From positions 620,001 to 684,000 of the forward strand of contig NZ_LFNF01000002.1 of assembly GCF_001045445.1 (NCBI RefSeq): a DNA stretch of 64,000 nt, given 5' to 3'. The notes below the pieces were generated by a model. That model saw only the letters and a program-made list of their open reading frames with translations. It searched no databases and was not told where the DNA came from. Of this stretch, positions 34,056-43,123 are shown piece after piece. This DNA comes from Chryseobacterium sp. BLS98 (lineage in GTDB: Bacteria > Bacteroidota > Bacteroidia > Flavobacteriales > Weeksellaceae). Position numbers and translations under genes: made by a program. How positions within the stretch are numbered: the first letter of the stretch is position 1; every line of letters begins with the position of its first letter.

Positions 34056-34850
34056 ATGCAGACTCAGAAAGTAATAGATCATATTGTAAACTGGCTAAAA
34101 GATTATGCCGTAAAAGCTAACGTAAAAGGCTATGTAATTGGGGTATCCGGAGGAGTGGATTCCGGAGTGGTTTCTACACTTTGCGCCATGACAGGGCTTG
34201 AAGTACTGCTTCTTGAAATGCCTATCCGCCAGAAAGAAGACCAGGTAAACCGCGCTCAGGATCACATCGAAGATCTTAAAAAAAGATTTCCGAACGTTCA
34301 AGGAAAAACAATCAATCTGACCCCTACTTTTGAGGCTTTTGAAGATATTGTTGAAAACCATGTTGAAGGAAGATGGAGCAATAATTTAGCTCTTGCCAAT
34401 ACCAGATCGCGTTTCAGAATGGTGACTTTATACTATTTTGGGCAACTTCACGGTTTATTGGTTTGCGGAACGGGAAATAAAGTGGAAGATTTCGGAATTG
34501 GTTTTTATACAAAATATGGTGACGGAGGTGTAGATGTTTCGCCAATTGCCGATCTTTATAAAACTGAGGTTTACAAGCTTGCCAAAGACTTAAATCTTAT
34601 CGAGAGTATCCAAAAAGCAATTCCTACAGATGGGCTTTGGGATGCTGACAGAACAGATGAAGACCAAATTGGGGCAACTTACCCTGAACTGGAAAAAATT
34701 CAGAAAGAATATGATACTAAAACTGTTGATGATTATGAAGGACGGGACAAGGAGGTATTTATCATTTTTGACAGAATGCATAAAGCGGCAAGGCATAAAA
34801 TGGTTCCTATCCCGATTTGTGATATTCCCGAGGAATGGAGAAATGATTAG
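34056..34850 (+). CDS. nadE: NAD(+) synthase, ammonia-dependent
   Basis: A 264-aa NH3-dependent NAD synthetase that amidates nicotinic acid adenine dinucleotide in the last step of NAD synthesis. SGGVDS (31-36) is the PP-loop for ATP; LANTRSRFRMVTLYYFG, GTGNKVEDFGIGFYTKYGD and PTDGLWDADRTDE are the deamido-NAD and ATP contacts. The glutaminase domain is absent, so free ammonia is the likely donor. Confidence 0.94.
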   Translation: MQTQKVIDHIVNWLKDYAVKANVKGYVIGVSGGVDSGVVSTLCAMTGLEVLLLEMPIRQKEDQVNRAQDHIEDLKKRFPNVQGKTINLTPTFEAFEDIVENHVEGRWSNNLALANTRSRFRMVTLYYFGQLHGLLVCGTGNKVEDFGIGFYTKYGDGGVDVSPIADLYKTEVYKLAKDLNLIESIQKAIPTDGLWDADRTDEDQIGATYPELEKIQKEYDTKTVDDYEGRDKEVFIIFDRMHKAARHKMVPIPICDIPEEWRND

Positions 34851-34877
34851 TTTTAAGTAATAAATGATAAGTTTTAT

Positions 34878-35393
34878 ATGAACGGTAAAATAAGATCGGT
34901 ATTTTTTATTTGTCTGGGGCTTCTTTTCGGAATGTCTGCGATGTATGTCTACAATAATTTTATTGCGGATAAAAAAGGGAATGCAGAGGCTGTAAAGACG
35001 GAAAAGGTCAGCTATGGAAATGCTTCTCCGGATTCTCAAAATACCAATGAAAATTCTTCTACACAGTCTATCGACCAGCTGACGGAGGAAAAAACAGTCA
35101 TTAGTTATGTAAAACAGAATCACAGGCTTCCTGATTATTATATCACTAAAAATGAAGCAAGAAAGCTAGGCTGGAATGCTTCAAAAGGAAATCTTTGTGA
35201 AGTACTGCCCGGCAGAGCCATTGGCGGAGATAAATTCGGGAACAGGGAAAATCAGCTTCCTCAAGGCGAAAAGTATTACGAAGCTGACGTCAATTACAGC
35301 TGTGGAAACCGAAATGCAGATCGGATTATATTCACCCGCAATGGGAACGTTTACCTAACTAAAAATCATTATAAGAGTTTTGAGAAACAGTAA
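34878..35393 (+). CDS. barnase-like guanyl-specific ribonuclease, membrane-anchored or secreted
   Basis: A 171-aa protein: an N-terminal hydrophobic segment (residues 7-26), a polar Asn/Ser/Thr-rich linker, then a complete barnase domain (about 65-170). Landmarks align with Bacillus barnase: RLPDYYITKNEARKLGW, GRAIGGDKFGNRE, the catalytic Glu135 (E73), Arg145 and Arg149 (R83, R87), His164 (H102) and Lys91 (K27). Two cysteines, Cys107 and Cys142, are extra and may form a disulfide. The next gene is a barstar homologue, so this is a toxin-inhibitor pair. The hydrophobic N-terminus suggests export or anchoring by Sec. Confidence 0.92.
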   Translation: MNGKIRSVFFICLGLLFGMSAMYVYNNFIADKKGNAEAVKTEKVSYGNASPDSQNTNENSSTQSIDQLTEEKTVISYVKQNHRLPDYYITKNEARKLGWNASKGNLCEVLPGRAIGGDKFGNRENQLPQGEKYYEADVNYSCGNRNADRIIFTRNGNVYLTKNHYKSFEKQ

Positions 35394-35398
35394 TTGAA

Positions 35399-35434
35399 TG
35401 TCATTGCATCGTTGCTGCGCTCCTCGCAATGACA
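35399..35434. repeat. palindromic repeat between barnase and barstar
   Basis: TGTCATTGC (35399-35407) and GCAATGACA (35426-35434) are perfect inverted arms around GCTGCGCTCC. This word set is a common dispersed intergenic element in bacteria. It lies in the 64-nt gap between RNase and inhibitor. Confidence 0.6.
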
Positions 35435-35457
35435 AACCTTAAACAATAAAGAAAAAT

Positions 35458-35793
35458 ATGAAGACAATATATATCGATTTTACAGACATCGGCGATTATG
35501 AAGATTTTTATGCTCAATTAAAGGAAAAAATAACCCTTCCTGAATATTTTGGAGATAATCTTGATGCGCTGTCCGATGTTATTACCGGAGAACTGGAGCT
35601 ACCACTCCACATTGAGTTTGTTAATATGACGGTAGATCAGCTTGAAATTTTTGAAGATCTCCTGACAACCCTTGAAGATGCAGAAGATGAAACGGAAGAT
35701 TTCAGTTTCACTTATTATCTGGAGCAGTACGAAGATGAAGATGAAGATGAAGATGAAGATGAAGATGAGGACACCCCGGAAGACGAAGAATAA
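35458..35793 (+). CDS. barstar-family ribonuclease inhibitor with hyperacidic tail
   Basis: A 111-aa barstar homologue. Residues 1-90 follow barstar, with TLPEYFGDNLDALSDVITGE (27-46), which holds the barnase-contact residues Tyr30, Asp36 and Asp40 (barstar Y29, D35, D39). Barstar's Trp38 is Ser39 here. After residue 90 the protein ends in 20 acidic residues broken only by Thr-Pro, encoded by six GAAGAT hexamers plus a short end. The tail is absent from classical barstar and may add affinity or solubility (inference). It neutralises the upstream RNase in the cytoplasm. Confidence 0.9.
   Translation: MKTIYIDFTDIGDYEDFYAQLKEKITLPEYFGDNLDALSDVITGELELPLHIEFVNMTVDQLEIFEDLLTTLEDAEDETEDFSFTYYLEQYEDEDEDEDEDEDEDTPEDEE
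35731..35766 (+). repeat. hexanucleotide tandem repeat, 6 x GAAGAT, in the barstar gene
   Basis: Six perfect in-frame copies of GAAGAT encode (Glu-Asp)6 at the C-terminus of the barstar-like protein. Copy number changes would keep the frame. Confidence 0.95.
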
Positions 35794-35805
35794 TAACATA
35801 AAATC

Positions 35806-35832
35806 AAAACTCGCAGAAATTCTGCGAGTTTT
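35806..35832. terminator. bidirectional terminator, barstar / T9SS cargo gene
   Basis: AAAACTCGCAGA (35806-35817) and TCTGCGAGTTTT (35821-35832) form a perfect 12-bp stem with an AAT loop between convergent genes. Confidence 0.88.
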
Positions 35833-35867
35833 TTGGTCAAGTCTTCTAAGTGTTTCTAATTTTATTT

Positions 35868-37184
35868 TTACTGTCTGATAAACTTAAAGCTTTGTGAAGT
35901 TTCCCCCTTCACGAAAATCTGCAGAATATAATCTCCTTTTGATAAAGAAGAAACATCTATTCTGTTTTCCACAGCATTATCTGTTTTTACTTTCTGACCG
36001 ACCATATTGTAAATTTCCACTTTATCAATCTGCTTGATTCCTTTAAAGTAAAGCATATCTTTTACAGGATTTGGATAAATGGATATAGTATTGTTGTGTT
36101 GCGTACTTTCATGGGTAGAAAGCAATGTTTTCGAAAGATCCAGAAAAAAAGCAACCATCTGGTTGGATGCATTGGTTCCCATTCCTGCAATTCTTTTTCC
36201 ATCCTGTGAAATAGCTAAGGGAAGCCCCATAGTAACCCCTTGGGTATTGATGCCCATACTTACCGCATAATCATTCAGGTTCACCCGTCCTCCTGCTTCT
36301 GTCCATATAAAGCCTTCTCCAGACATAGGAGGCGCACCAAAAGCCCTGAAAAATCCGATTACTTTTTTACCGTCGGCAGAAATCCCGGTTGCTCCCCCTC
36401 TGAAGAAGGCTGAGGAATTTGGATGGGTTATGTATGTAAGGCCGTTTACGCTGTTCCACACGTATGGGTTTGGCATTGCGGAACCTATAATTGTAGTTCC
36501 GTCAGCTGAAACGTCTCCAGCTTCGCCTACGTAATTGCCGTTAGTATCCGTAATAAAGCTTTCTACTCCGTTTACCCATTTGGCTCCGCTTCTGAATCCC
36601 GTATCCTGATCCTGCCAGCCGACAATCACAGATCCGTCAGCATTAATGGCATTGGCTCTGGAGCTTCTGTTGGGAACTATACTGCCCAGATCAGTTACTC
36701 CGCTTGCAGCATTCCATTTTACAGCATGTGCGGTTCCGGCAGTAAGCCATCCGAGCCCTACAATAGTACTGCCATCAGAAGTCATTCCCCAGGTAGAGCT
36801 TACATGGCCGTCCCAGCCTGCAGGAACCAGTCCGCCGAGATTCGTCCATGTGTTTGCAGCCGTATTATAGGTTGAAATTTCGTTAAAACCAGTTGCGGTA
36901 TTGGTGATGGACGAACCTATTTTAGTTCCGTCAGCTGTAATCAGCGTTCTTCCTGCAGCGGGATATCCGTTGGATATAGAGCCTATCTGAACCAAACCAT
37001 TCAGCTCATCCCACTTATAGATCTGACCTGCACTTGTGTGCATACTGACGATTCCACCATCCGAAATACCGCCAACTGTATAATTTCCCAATGCCATTAC
37101 AGTGAGCTGGGCATTGGTTATTGCAAATCCAAACAGAAAGCAGGTATATAAAGCTTTCGTTGAGATGTTGTAAATTTTTTCCAT
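35868..37184 (-). CDS. secreted HAF-repeat-like protein with T9SS sorting domain
   Basis: A 438-aa secreted protein. After a signal peptide come six or more repeats of the extracellular HAF type, with phrases like ADGSVIVGW, ADGTTIIGS, SADGKKVIGF and SDGSTIVGLG. These form a probable beta-propeller. The last ~75 residues are a T9SS type-A sorting domain (ISIYPNPVKDMLYF ... GDYILQIF ... SFKFIRQ). Cell-surface localisation is expected; ligand unknown. Confidence 0.87.
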   Translation of the reverse strand: MEKIYNISTKALYTCFLFGFAITNAQLTVMALGNYTVGGISDGGIVSMHTSAGQIYKWDELNGLVQIGSISNGYPAAGRTLITADGTKIGSSITNTATGFNEISTYNTAANTWTNLGGLVPAGWDGHVSSTWGMTSDGSTIVGLGWLTAGTAHAVKWNAASGVTDLGSIVPNRSSRANAINADGSVIVGWQDQDTGFRSGAKWVNGVESFITDTNGNYVGEAGDVSADGTTIIGSAMPNPYVWNSVNGLTYITHPNSSAFFRGGATGISADGKKVIGFFRAFGAPPMSGEGFIWTEAGGRVNLNDYAVSMGINTQGVTMGLPLAISQDGKRIAGMGTNASNQMVAFFLDLSKTLLSTHESTQHNNTISIYPNPVKDMLYFKGIKQIDKVEIYNMVGQKVKTDNAVENRIDVSSLSKGDYILQIFVKGETSQSFKFIRQ

Positions 37185-37333
37185 AATTATTTAAGTTTAA
37201 TATTTTGAATTGGCTTAAACAATATTAATATTATATTTACCTTTTTAAAAGATTTTGACTTACATAATTCGTGAAATTCAAAAGAATAAAAAACGTAAAA
37301 CACTAAAATACAACCCTATAACAAAAATCTACT

Positions 37334-38983
37334 TTGAGGACAGATCATCAGGAAGCTGTAAGAAAAAAACAAAAAAAATCATTATTTTGCCGGAATGCTT
37401 TGCTTCAGGGCATCCGATTTCTGCTCATTATTCTGAGCTCAATTTTTGTTAAAGGACAATCGGGACCGGATTTTAATATTTTGGCAGACAAAGCTTTTCA
37501 GAAACTATATCAGAATCCTGATGAATGCATCAACTATTCCCAAAGCCTGCTCATCAGCGATCAGAATCCGGAACACAGGATTGTACTGCAAAATATTATT
37601 TCCCAGGCGTATGCTATGAAGGGAGATTATGTACAGTCCGTGAATATCTACAGTCAGAAGGAAGACTCAAGGGAAAAGGAAAAACTGTCTTATTTTCTTC
37701 AGATTGCCGGTGATTATAATCTAGCTGACCAATATCAGAATTTGGATCTTTACCACCAGTCACAACAGATTATCACCAGTCTTTTATCTGATCAAAAGCT
37801 GTTAAAAGGTGACAATCCCCGGCTGAATGTCATTACAGGCAAGCTTTACCAGCTTCAGGCGATTAATTTCGGGATCAACAGGAGCTATGACAAAGCCCGG
37901 GAAAACCTCAACAAAAGTGACCATTATCTCAGCTTTAATAATCAGGAAAACTTAATCCTGAAGATGGAGAACAGAATCTTCAGGGCTTCTTATTTGATGA
38001 AACAAAATAAACCGGAAGAAGCTAAATATATTCTGGAAAGCACACTTGCAGCAACTGAAAAGAATAAAAATTATCCGTTTCTTCAGGCATTTGCTTATGA
38101 AAACCTGTCACGGTATTATTTTTTAAAGGAAGATTATCATACTGCCATTGAAATTCTTGAAAAAGGACTTTCCAGGATAGAAAACACTCCGTATAACAGT
38201 TTAAAGGTAAAAATTTATGAATCATTGTCGAAGAACTATTTTGCTCTTCGTAATGATGAAAAATACCATCAGTACAATAAACTTTACAGTGAACTCCGGG
38301 CAAAATCAGATTCAAATACGAAAGAAGGGATACGCTATATTGTAAAGCTGGTAGAAACCAATCAGAATAATAATCTGGAATTTCAAAAGCAAAAGCAACT
38401 GAAAAAGATAATCTGGCTTTCTACGGGATCCCTGGTTATCATTACAGGACTTCTGATCTGCTTTTTAATCCTGAAAAGCAGTCATAAAGACCTTAAAAAA
38501 CAGTTCGATTTTTTTGAAAAACAGCAAAAGCAGGAATTCACGGCACAGAAAGATATGCCAGACATTGTGAAGGAAGCTCCGGCTATTAAAACCAACGAAA
38601 AAGATCTTAATAAAATCTCCAAGGAAAAGGAAGATGAAATCCTTCAGAAACTGGAAGAATGGGAAAAACAGCAGCGTTATCTCGACAAAAACATGACACT
38701 TTCCATGCTGTCTTCACAAATGGGAGTCAATACAAAATATCTTTCCGAAGTGATTAACAGCAGTAAAGGGAAAAATTTCAACGGATATATTAATGAATTA
38801 AGGATTAATCACATTGCCCTCCTGCTGAGAACAGATCCTGTTTATCTTAATTATAAGGTCAGCTATCTCGCAGAATATTCAGGGTTTTCTTCACACAGTG
38901 CCTTTACCACAATTTTTAAATCGGTCACCGGAATGTCTCCGAATATTTATATCCAGGAAATCAGTAAAAGCAGAATGTTATGA
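37334..38983 (+). CDS. TPR-membrane-AraC regulator
   Basis: A 549-aa regulator with three parts: a sensor of TPR-like helical repeats (about 50-340), a transmembrane helix (IIWLSTGSLVIITGLLICFL, about 357-376), a coiled-coil-like basic linker, and a C-terminal AraC-type DNA-binding domain (SMLSSQMGVNTKYLSEVI, then VSYLAEYSGFSSHSAFTTIF). The layout suits a membrane-anchored one-component transcription factor, common in Bacteroidota. No ATG fits the start: the frame opens at TTG 37334, and a TTG at 37400 would give a cleaner signal anchor (LQGIRFLLIILSSIFVKGQ). Its last codons overlap the next gene in ATGA. Confidence 0.85.
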   Translation: MRTDHQEAVRKKQKKSLFCRNALLQGIRFLLIILSSIFVKGQSGPDFNILADKAFQKLYQNPDECINYSQSLLISDQNPEHRIVLQNIISQAYAMKGDYVQSVNIYSQKEDSREKEKLSYFLQIAGDYNLADQYQNLDLYHQSQQIITSLLSDQKLLKGDNPRLNVITGKLYQLQAINFGINRSYDKARENLNKSDHYLSFNNQENLILKMENRIFRASYLMKQNKPEEAKYILESTLAATEKNKNYPFLQAFAYENLSRYYFLKEDYHTAIEILEKGLSRIENTPYNSLKVKIYESLSKNYFALRNDEKYHQYNKLYSELRAKSDSNTKEGIRYIVKLVETNQNNNLEFQKQKQLKKIIWLSTGSLVIITGLLICFLILKSSHKDLKKQFDFFEKQQKQEFTAQKDMPDIVKEAPAIKTNEKDLNKISKEKEDEILQKLEEWEKQQRYLDKNMTLSMLSSQMGVNTKYLSEVINSSKGKNFNGYINELRINHIALLLRTDPVYLNYKVSYLAEYSGFSSHSAFTTIFKSVTGMSPNIYIQEISKSRML

Positions 38984-40110
38984 AAGTTATATTAAAAATC
39001 ATTCCCGCCATTCTTTTATGCTTTCAGATTTCAGTTTGCGGGCAGAATGTTCCGTTTGATTCCCTGATGAAAAAAGCCCGCCTTGAGATCTACGATAATC
39101 CGGATAATGCCATCAGGATTGCTAGGGATCTTCTTGGAAAGGAACATGATGTTCATAAGAAAATCGGCATTTATCAGTTGCTTTCTACGGCCAATATTGC
39201 CAAAAGGGATTTTGACCAGTCCCTGCTCTATCTTTTAAAAGCTAAAGAAACCGCACAGAAAACCAATGACCTGAAGATCCGTACCAGCGTCCTGATTTCC
39301 GCCGCCATACAGTACCAGCAGATGGAACTTTTCAATAAAAGCCTTGAAACGCTTAACGAAGCAGAGCCTCTTCTTGCCAAGCTGCCCGATGACCTGCCTG
39401 AAAAGCATATTGAAACGGCAAGAAGCTATGCCATCCGCGGAATGATTTACAAAAGTCAGTCGAATCCGGAAATTGCCCTGGAAAAGTTTCTGATCTCCAT
39501 TCAGAATTTTGAAAAGGTACAACATAAGCAGACCACGTATTCCAATATGAGCGTGGTTTACTATAACATCGGCTATTGTTATCTTAATATCTCTCAGCTT
39601 GAAAAAGCCCATCAGGCATTTCTCAGGTCCGCAGACTATGCCCGGAAAAATAAAGCAAAAAGTCTGGAAGCATTTGCACTGAAGGGAATGGCTGAAATGT
39701 ACAAGCAGAAAAAAGAGAATGAAACAGCTCTTCAGTTGCTGATAAAAGCTGAAGATCTCAGCAAAAATACCGGCGATCTTATCCTGAATGAAGGCATCTA
39801 CAAAGAAATGTCCGACAACTATCTGGCCCTGGGAAAACCGGATCTGTATCAGAATTACAGTAAAAAATATTTTGAAATGCGCTTTCAGCGGGAACAGAAT
39901 GAGTTAAACTCTATTAACCATTCAATCAATGATCATAATCTGGAAACACTCAAAAAAAGCAGTACAATCAAGACCCACTATAATTATCTGACGGCAATTA
40001 TCGGAGGCATCAGCATTTTTATCATCGCTCTGTTGCTTTCTTTAATTTTCAGGATCAGGAGACAGAATCTGAAGTACAGAAAAGAGATTCAGAAACTGAT
40101 AAGATCGTGA
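38980..40110 (+). CDS. TPR-membrane paralog lacking the HTH
   Basis: A 376-aa protein that starts inside the stop codon of the AraC regulator (ATGA overlap). It repeats the same plan of signal sequence, TPR repeats (for example YYNIGYCYLNISQLEKAHQAF) and a C-terminal TM helix (YLTAIIGGISIFIIALLLSLIF), but stops about 15 residues after the helix, with no AraC domain. The repeats look homologous in order to those of the neighbour. It may dimerise with or regulate the full-length protein (inference). Confidence 0.82.
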   Translation: MKVILKIIPAILLCFQISVCGQNVPFDSLMKKARLEIYDNPDNAIRIARDLLGKEHDVHKKIGIYQLLSTANIAKRDFDQSLLYLLKAKETAQKTNDLKIRTSVLISAAIQYQQMELFNKSLETLNEAEPLLAKLPDDLPEKHIETARSYAIRGMIYKSQSNPEIALEKFLISIQNFEKVQHKQTTYSNMSVVYYNIGYCYLNISQLEKAHQAFLRSADYARKNKAKSLEAFALKGMAEMYKQKKENETALQLLIKAEDLSKNTGDLILNEGIYKEMSDNYLALGKPDLYQNYSKKYFEMRFQREQNELNSINHSINDHNLETLKKSSTIKTHYNYLTAIIGGISIFIIALLLSLIFRIRRQNLKYRKEIQKLIRS

Positions 40111-40111
40111 A

Positions 40112-40128
40112 AATTAAAAGTGAATAGT
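40112..40128. repeat. AATTAAAAGTGAATAGT element, copy of 28508-28524
   Basis: This 17-mer begins one base after the TPR gene stop and is the perfect reverse complement of 28508-28524, where it overlaps the stop of another gene. Confidence 0.6.
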
Positions 40129-40140
40129 GAAAATAAAAAA

Positions 40141-40161
40141 AGCATTCCCGAAAGGAATGCT
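40141..40161. terminator. bidirectional terminator, TPR gene / pafA
   Basis: AGCATTCC (40141-40148) and GGAATGCT (40154-40161) flanked by runs of As and Ts on both sides, between convergent genes. Confidence 0.85.
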
Positions 40162-40178
40162 TTTTTTATTTTTTATTT

Positions 40179-41825
40179 TTATTTTCCAATGGCTTCTGTA
40201 ATTGGATTTCCTATATTTCCGCTCGGGAACTGAATTTTCAGCAGTGATGATACGGTAGGAGCAATATCGGTCATATTATAAGGCTTATTACTTTCTCCTT
40301 TCTGAATTCCCCAACCCATAAAAATCAGTGGAATGTGTGAATCATAAGAATTCCATACGCTGTGCGTAGTTCCTGTCTTAGAATATGGAGGAAGCATTGA
40401 ATCGTGAGAGACCAGCTGGATATCACCGCTTCTCTGCCTGTTGATTCCGTTGATAATTCTCTGCTTGATTGGTTCCGGAATGGTCGCTTCCTGAACTTTA
40501 TCCACAGATACGGCATATAAAACGGTAGGATCTTTCTGTAGTTCTTTGATGGTGAAATCTCTCAGGTCATCCAGTTCAATTTTATTGTCCTGCATGAGCT
40601 TTCTGTCAAAATAGATCTGGTAGTTGTCTACAGCATTGATGAGCTTATCCACTCCGAATTTATCTTTCAGCTTCTGATTAATGTCTTTTTCCATTCCTTC
40701 TCCAAAGAATCCTGTAGTCATTTTATGTTCTTTCAGGAATCCTACTGAATGGGCTCCGCCGTGGTCAGCAGAAAGAAAAACAGTATATTCTCCTTTTCCT
40801 ACTTTTGAATCCAGGTAGCTGAAAAATTCTGCCAGATCCTGGTCAAGTCTTAAATAAACATCTTCTACCTCAATAGAATTCGGCCCGAATTTGTGACCTG
40901 CGTAATCTGTAGATGCTAAATTGATCGCTAAAAAGTCAGTTATCTGGTCTCCTCCTAATTTTTCTCCTTCCACAGAAGCTTCTGCCAGTTTCAATGTCAA
41001 TGTATTTCCGAAAGGAGTATAACGGATATTATCTTTTTTACTCTGATAATCCTGTGCTAAATTGCTGTAAGGGAAAACCGGCGTTTTTGCACTTCCCAGT
41101 AGTCCTTCCCAAGAAGAATTATCCGGTGAGCTTTCTGTATACTGATTAATAGGAAGTAATGTATTCCAGCCATTTGCCACTAATTTTTCAGGAAGGTTCT
41201 GCGAATTGAAAGATTTCACCCACTGCGGCAGGTCGTTCATATACCATGTACTCGTAATGAAGTTTCCTGTGCTGTCATCAAACCAGAAAGCTCCATTCGG
41301 CGTGTGGCCTGCAGGAAGGATAGAAGCGCGGTCTTTTAATGAAACCCCGATCACTTTTCCCTGGAAATTGGTTGCCAGCCTTAATTCATCTGTTACTGTT
41401 GTAGACCAAAGGTTTTTCGGAGAGTGGCTTCCTGTTTTTACGTTCGATGTTCCTACCGGCTGCACGCTTTCATCTGTTGTGCAATAAACATTTTTTCCGG
41501 TTTCTTTGTCTGTCCAGTCGTTTCCTGCAATACCGTGGATGGCAGGCACAGAACCTGTATAGATGCAGGTATGTCCCAAAGCTGTAACAGTAGGTACATA
41601 GTTGATATGAACATTATTCAAAGAATATCCTGTATTCAGTAATCTTTTGAAGCCATCATTTCCGTATTTATTGTAAAAACGGTACAGATAGTCCCACCTC
41701 ATCTGGTCTACCACCAGTCCTACGACTAATTTGGGTCTTTCTAATTGAGAGTTTTTGTTCTTCTGAGCATTGATTGTCATTACGGACAAAAGGGCAGCTG
41801 CCGCAATTGAAATTTTCCTAAGCAT
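40179..41825 (-). CDS. pafA: PafA-type alkaline phosphatase
   Basis: A 548-aa periplasmic phosphomonoesterase of the alkaline-phosphatase superfamily. With the start at ATG 41825 (signal peptide MLRKISIAAAALLSVMTINAQ), every active-site residue known for Elizabethkingia PafA is present at a constant offset of 2: Asp40, nucleophile Thr81 in TVTALGH, Asn102, Lys164 and Arg166 in SLKDRAS, Asp307, His311, Asp354, His355 and His488. A TTG start eight codons upstream is rejected because it precedes the signal peptide. The enzyme releases phosphate from organic phosphoesters and in Chryseobacterium relatives works without phosphate repression. Confidence 0.95.
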   Translation of the reverse strand: MLRKISIAAAALLSVMTINAQKNKNSQLERPKLVVGLVVDQMRWDYLYRFYNKYGNDGFKRLLNTGYSLNNVHINYVPTVTALGHTCIYTGSVPAIHGIAGNDWTDKETGKNVYCTTDESVQPVGTSNVKTGSHSPKNLWSTTVTDELRLATNFQGKVIGVSLKDRASILPAGHTPNGAFWFDDSTGNFITSTWYMNDLPQWVKSFNSQNLPEKLVANGWNTLLPINQYTESSPDNSSWEGLLGSAKTPVFPYSNLAQDYQSKKDNIRYTPFGNTLTLKLAEASVEGEKLGGDQITDFLAINLASTDYAGHKFGPNSIEVEDVYLRLDQDLAEFFSYLDSKVGKGEYTVFLSADHGGAHSVGFLKEHKMTTGFFGEGMEKDINQKLKDKFGVDKLINAVDNYQIYFDRKLMQDNKIELDDLRDFTIKELQKDPTVLYAVSVDKVQEATIPEPIKQRIINGINRQRSGDIQLVSHDSMLPPYSKTGTTHSVWNSYDSHIPLIFMGWGIQKGESNKPYNMTDIAPTVSSLLKIQFPSGNIGNPITEAIGK

Positions 41826-42003
41826 CTGGTAAATTTTTGTTGACGACAAATTTAAGGGTTTTGAAAGTTTTGGAGTGTGAAATTTTATTTAAATTTAAAC
41901 AATAGTCTTTATAGACAGAGATATACTATTCAAATAAAGGATATCAGATTATTATATTAGAAATTTATTTACTTTTACAGCCTTTAATTAATTACACAAA
42001 TTT

Positions 42004-43053
42004 ATGTATAAGTATATTTCTCTTCTTTTTATTTTCGTTCTTATTAACACAAATGCCCAAATCAATAAACAATTAATAGACAATTGGACAAGGGTAAAAT
42101 CAAGCATGTTGGATGGAAGCAGAGATCTGTCGGCAAGCGATGAACGAATTTTAACCTGGAAAATCACCGATAATAAACTTTGTGAATACAAGCATCCTGT
42201 ATTTGAAGATATGAAAACATGCATGGATATTAAAATAGAAGGTCAAAGTATAAAAGCTTCAGCATTGGCATTCTATGAAATAGAAAAATTAACATCTGAT
42301 TCACTTGTAGTGATTTCAAGAATAAATGGAGAAACAAGTGGTGATAAAATAAAGAAAATATGGTTCGTTCGAACTTCAAAACTTCATAATGAATATCTTA
42401 GTAAAATAAAGAGTGACAGCACGATAACTGCAAATCGATATTTTACACCTACTCTTAAAAAAAATATTTTTTCTGATATTTTCGACCGTTATCCGAATGA
42501 CTTCCATATAATAGGGAATATTATAATTTATCCCAAGAAACATATAGTTAACATTCAGCATGAAAATACAAATCAGTCTAAAAAAAGTATAGAAAGTATA
42601 GAATTCTTAAAATCAACTCTTGAAAAAAGTTATCACTTATGGAACCTTGAAGGTTTTGAAAACTTCGATCAAGTATCTATTCCTTTTAATATTGAAAGTG
42701 AGACTAAATATATAGACTCATTTCAGGGAGCAACGATGTCATTTACTTTTTTTAAAAACGAGCTTAAAAGCCCAAATAAAATACCTGTAAAAATTGAAAA
42801 TAAATTCCTGTCTAATGAAACATTTCTTAAAGGAATTAAAGCTGTTGACGACAAAAAACTAGACAAGGCAATAGAGTTATTTAACAAGGCATTTGAACTG
42901 AATAATACAAATACAGATGCACTCTATAACATTGTCTCAATCAGCCTGAGTAAAAATGATGTTACTACAGCCTGCACTGCTTTAAAGAAATTAAAAGATT
43001 TTGAACAGACTGAAGGAACAAAGATTTTTAATGAAAAATGTTTAAAACATTAA
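42004..43053 (+). CDS. exported protein with C-terminal TPR, unknown
   Basis: A 349-aa protein with a signal peptide (YISLLFIFVLINTNAQ), a middle region without known family, and one or two TPR motifs at the C-terminus (GIKAVDDKKLDKAIELFNKA). Low-complexity Lys/Asn/Ile-rich wording, more AT-rich than its neighbours by eye, suggests a faster-evolving or recently acquired gene. Function unknown. Confidence 0.65.
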   Translation: MYKYISLLFIFVLINTNAQINKQLIDNWTRVKSSMLDGSRDLSASDERILTWKITDNKLCEYKHPVFEDMKTCMDIKIEGQSIKASALAFYEIEKLTSDSLVVISRINGETSGDKIKKIWFVRTSKLHNEYLSKIKSDSTITANRYFTPTLKKNIFSDIFDRYPNDFHIIGNIIIYPKKHIVNIQHENTNQSKKSIESIEFLKSTLEKSYHLWNLEGFENFDQVSIPFNIESETKYIDSFQGATMSFTFFKNELKSPNKIPVKIENKFLSNETFLKGIKAVDDKKLDKAIELFNKAFELNNTNTDALYNIVSISLSKNDVTTACTALKKLKDFEQTEGTKIFNEKCLKH

Positions 43054-43123
43054 TTCATCTATTTAACCATAACTATAAACTACAGATTACTATAGAAATG
43101 TAATCAAGACTTACTCCGTTTCC

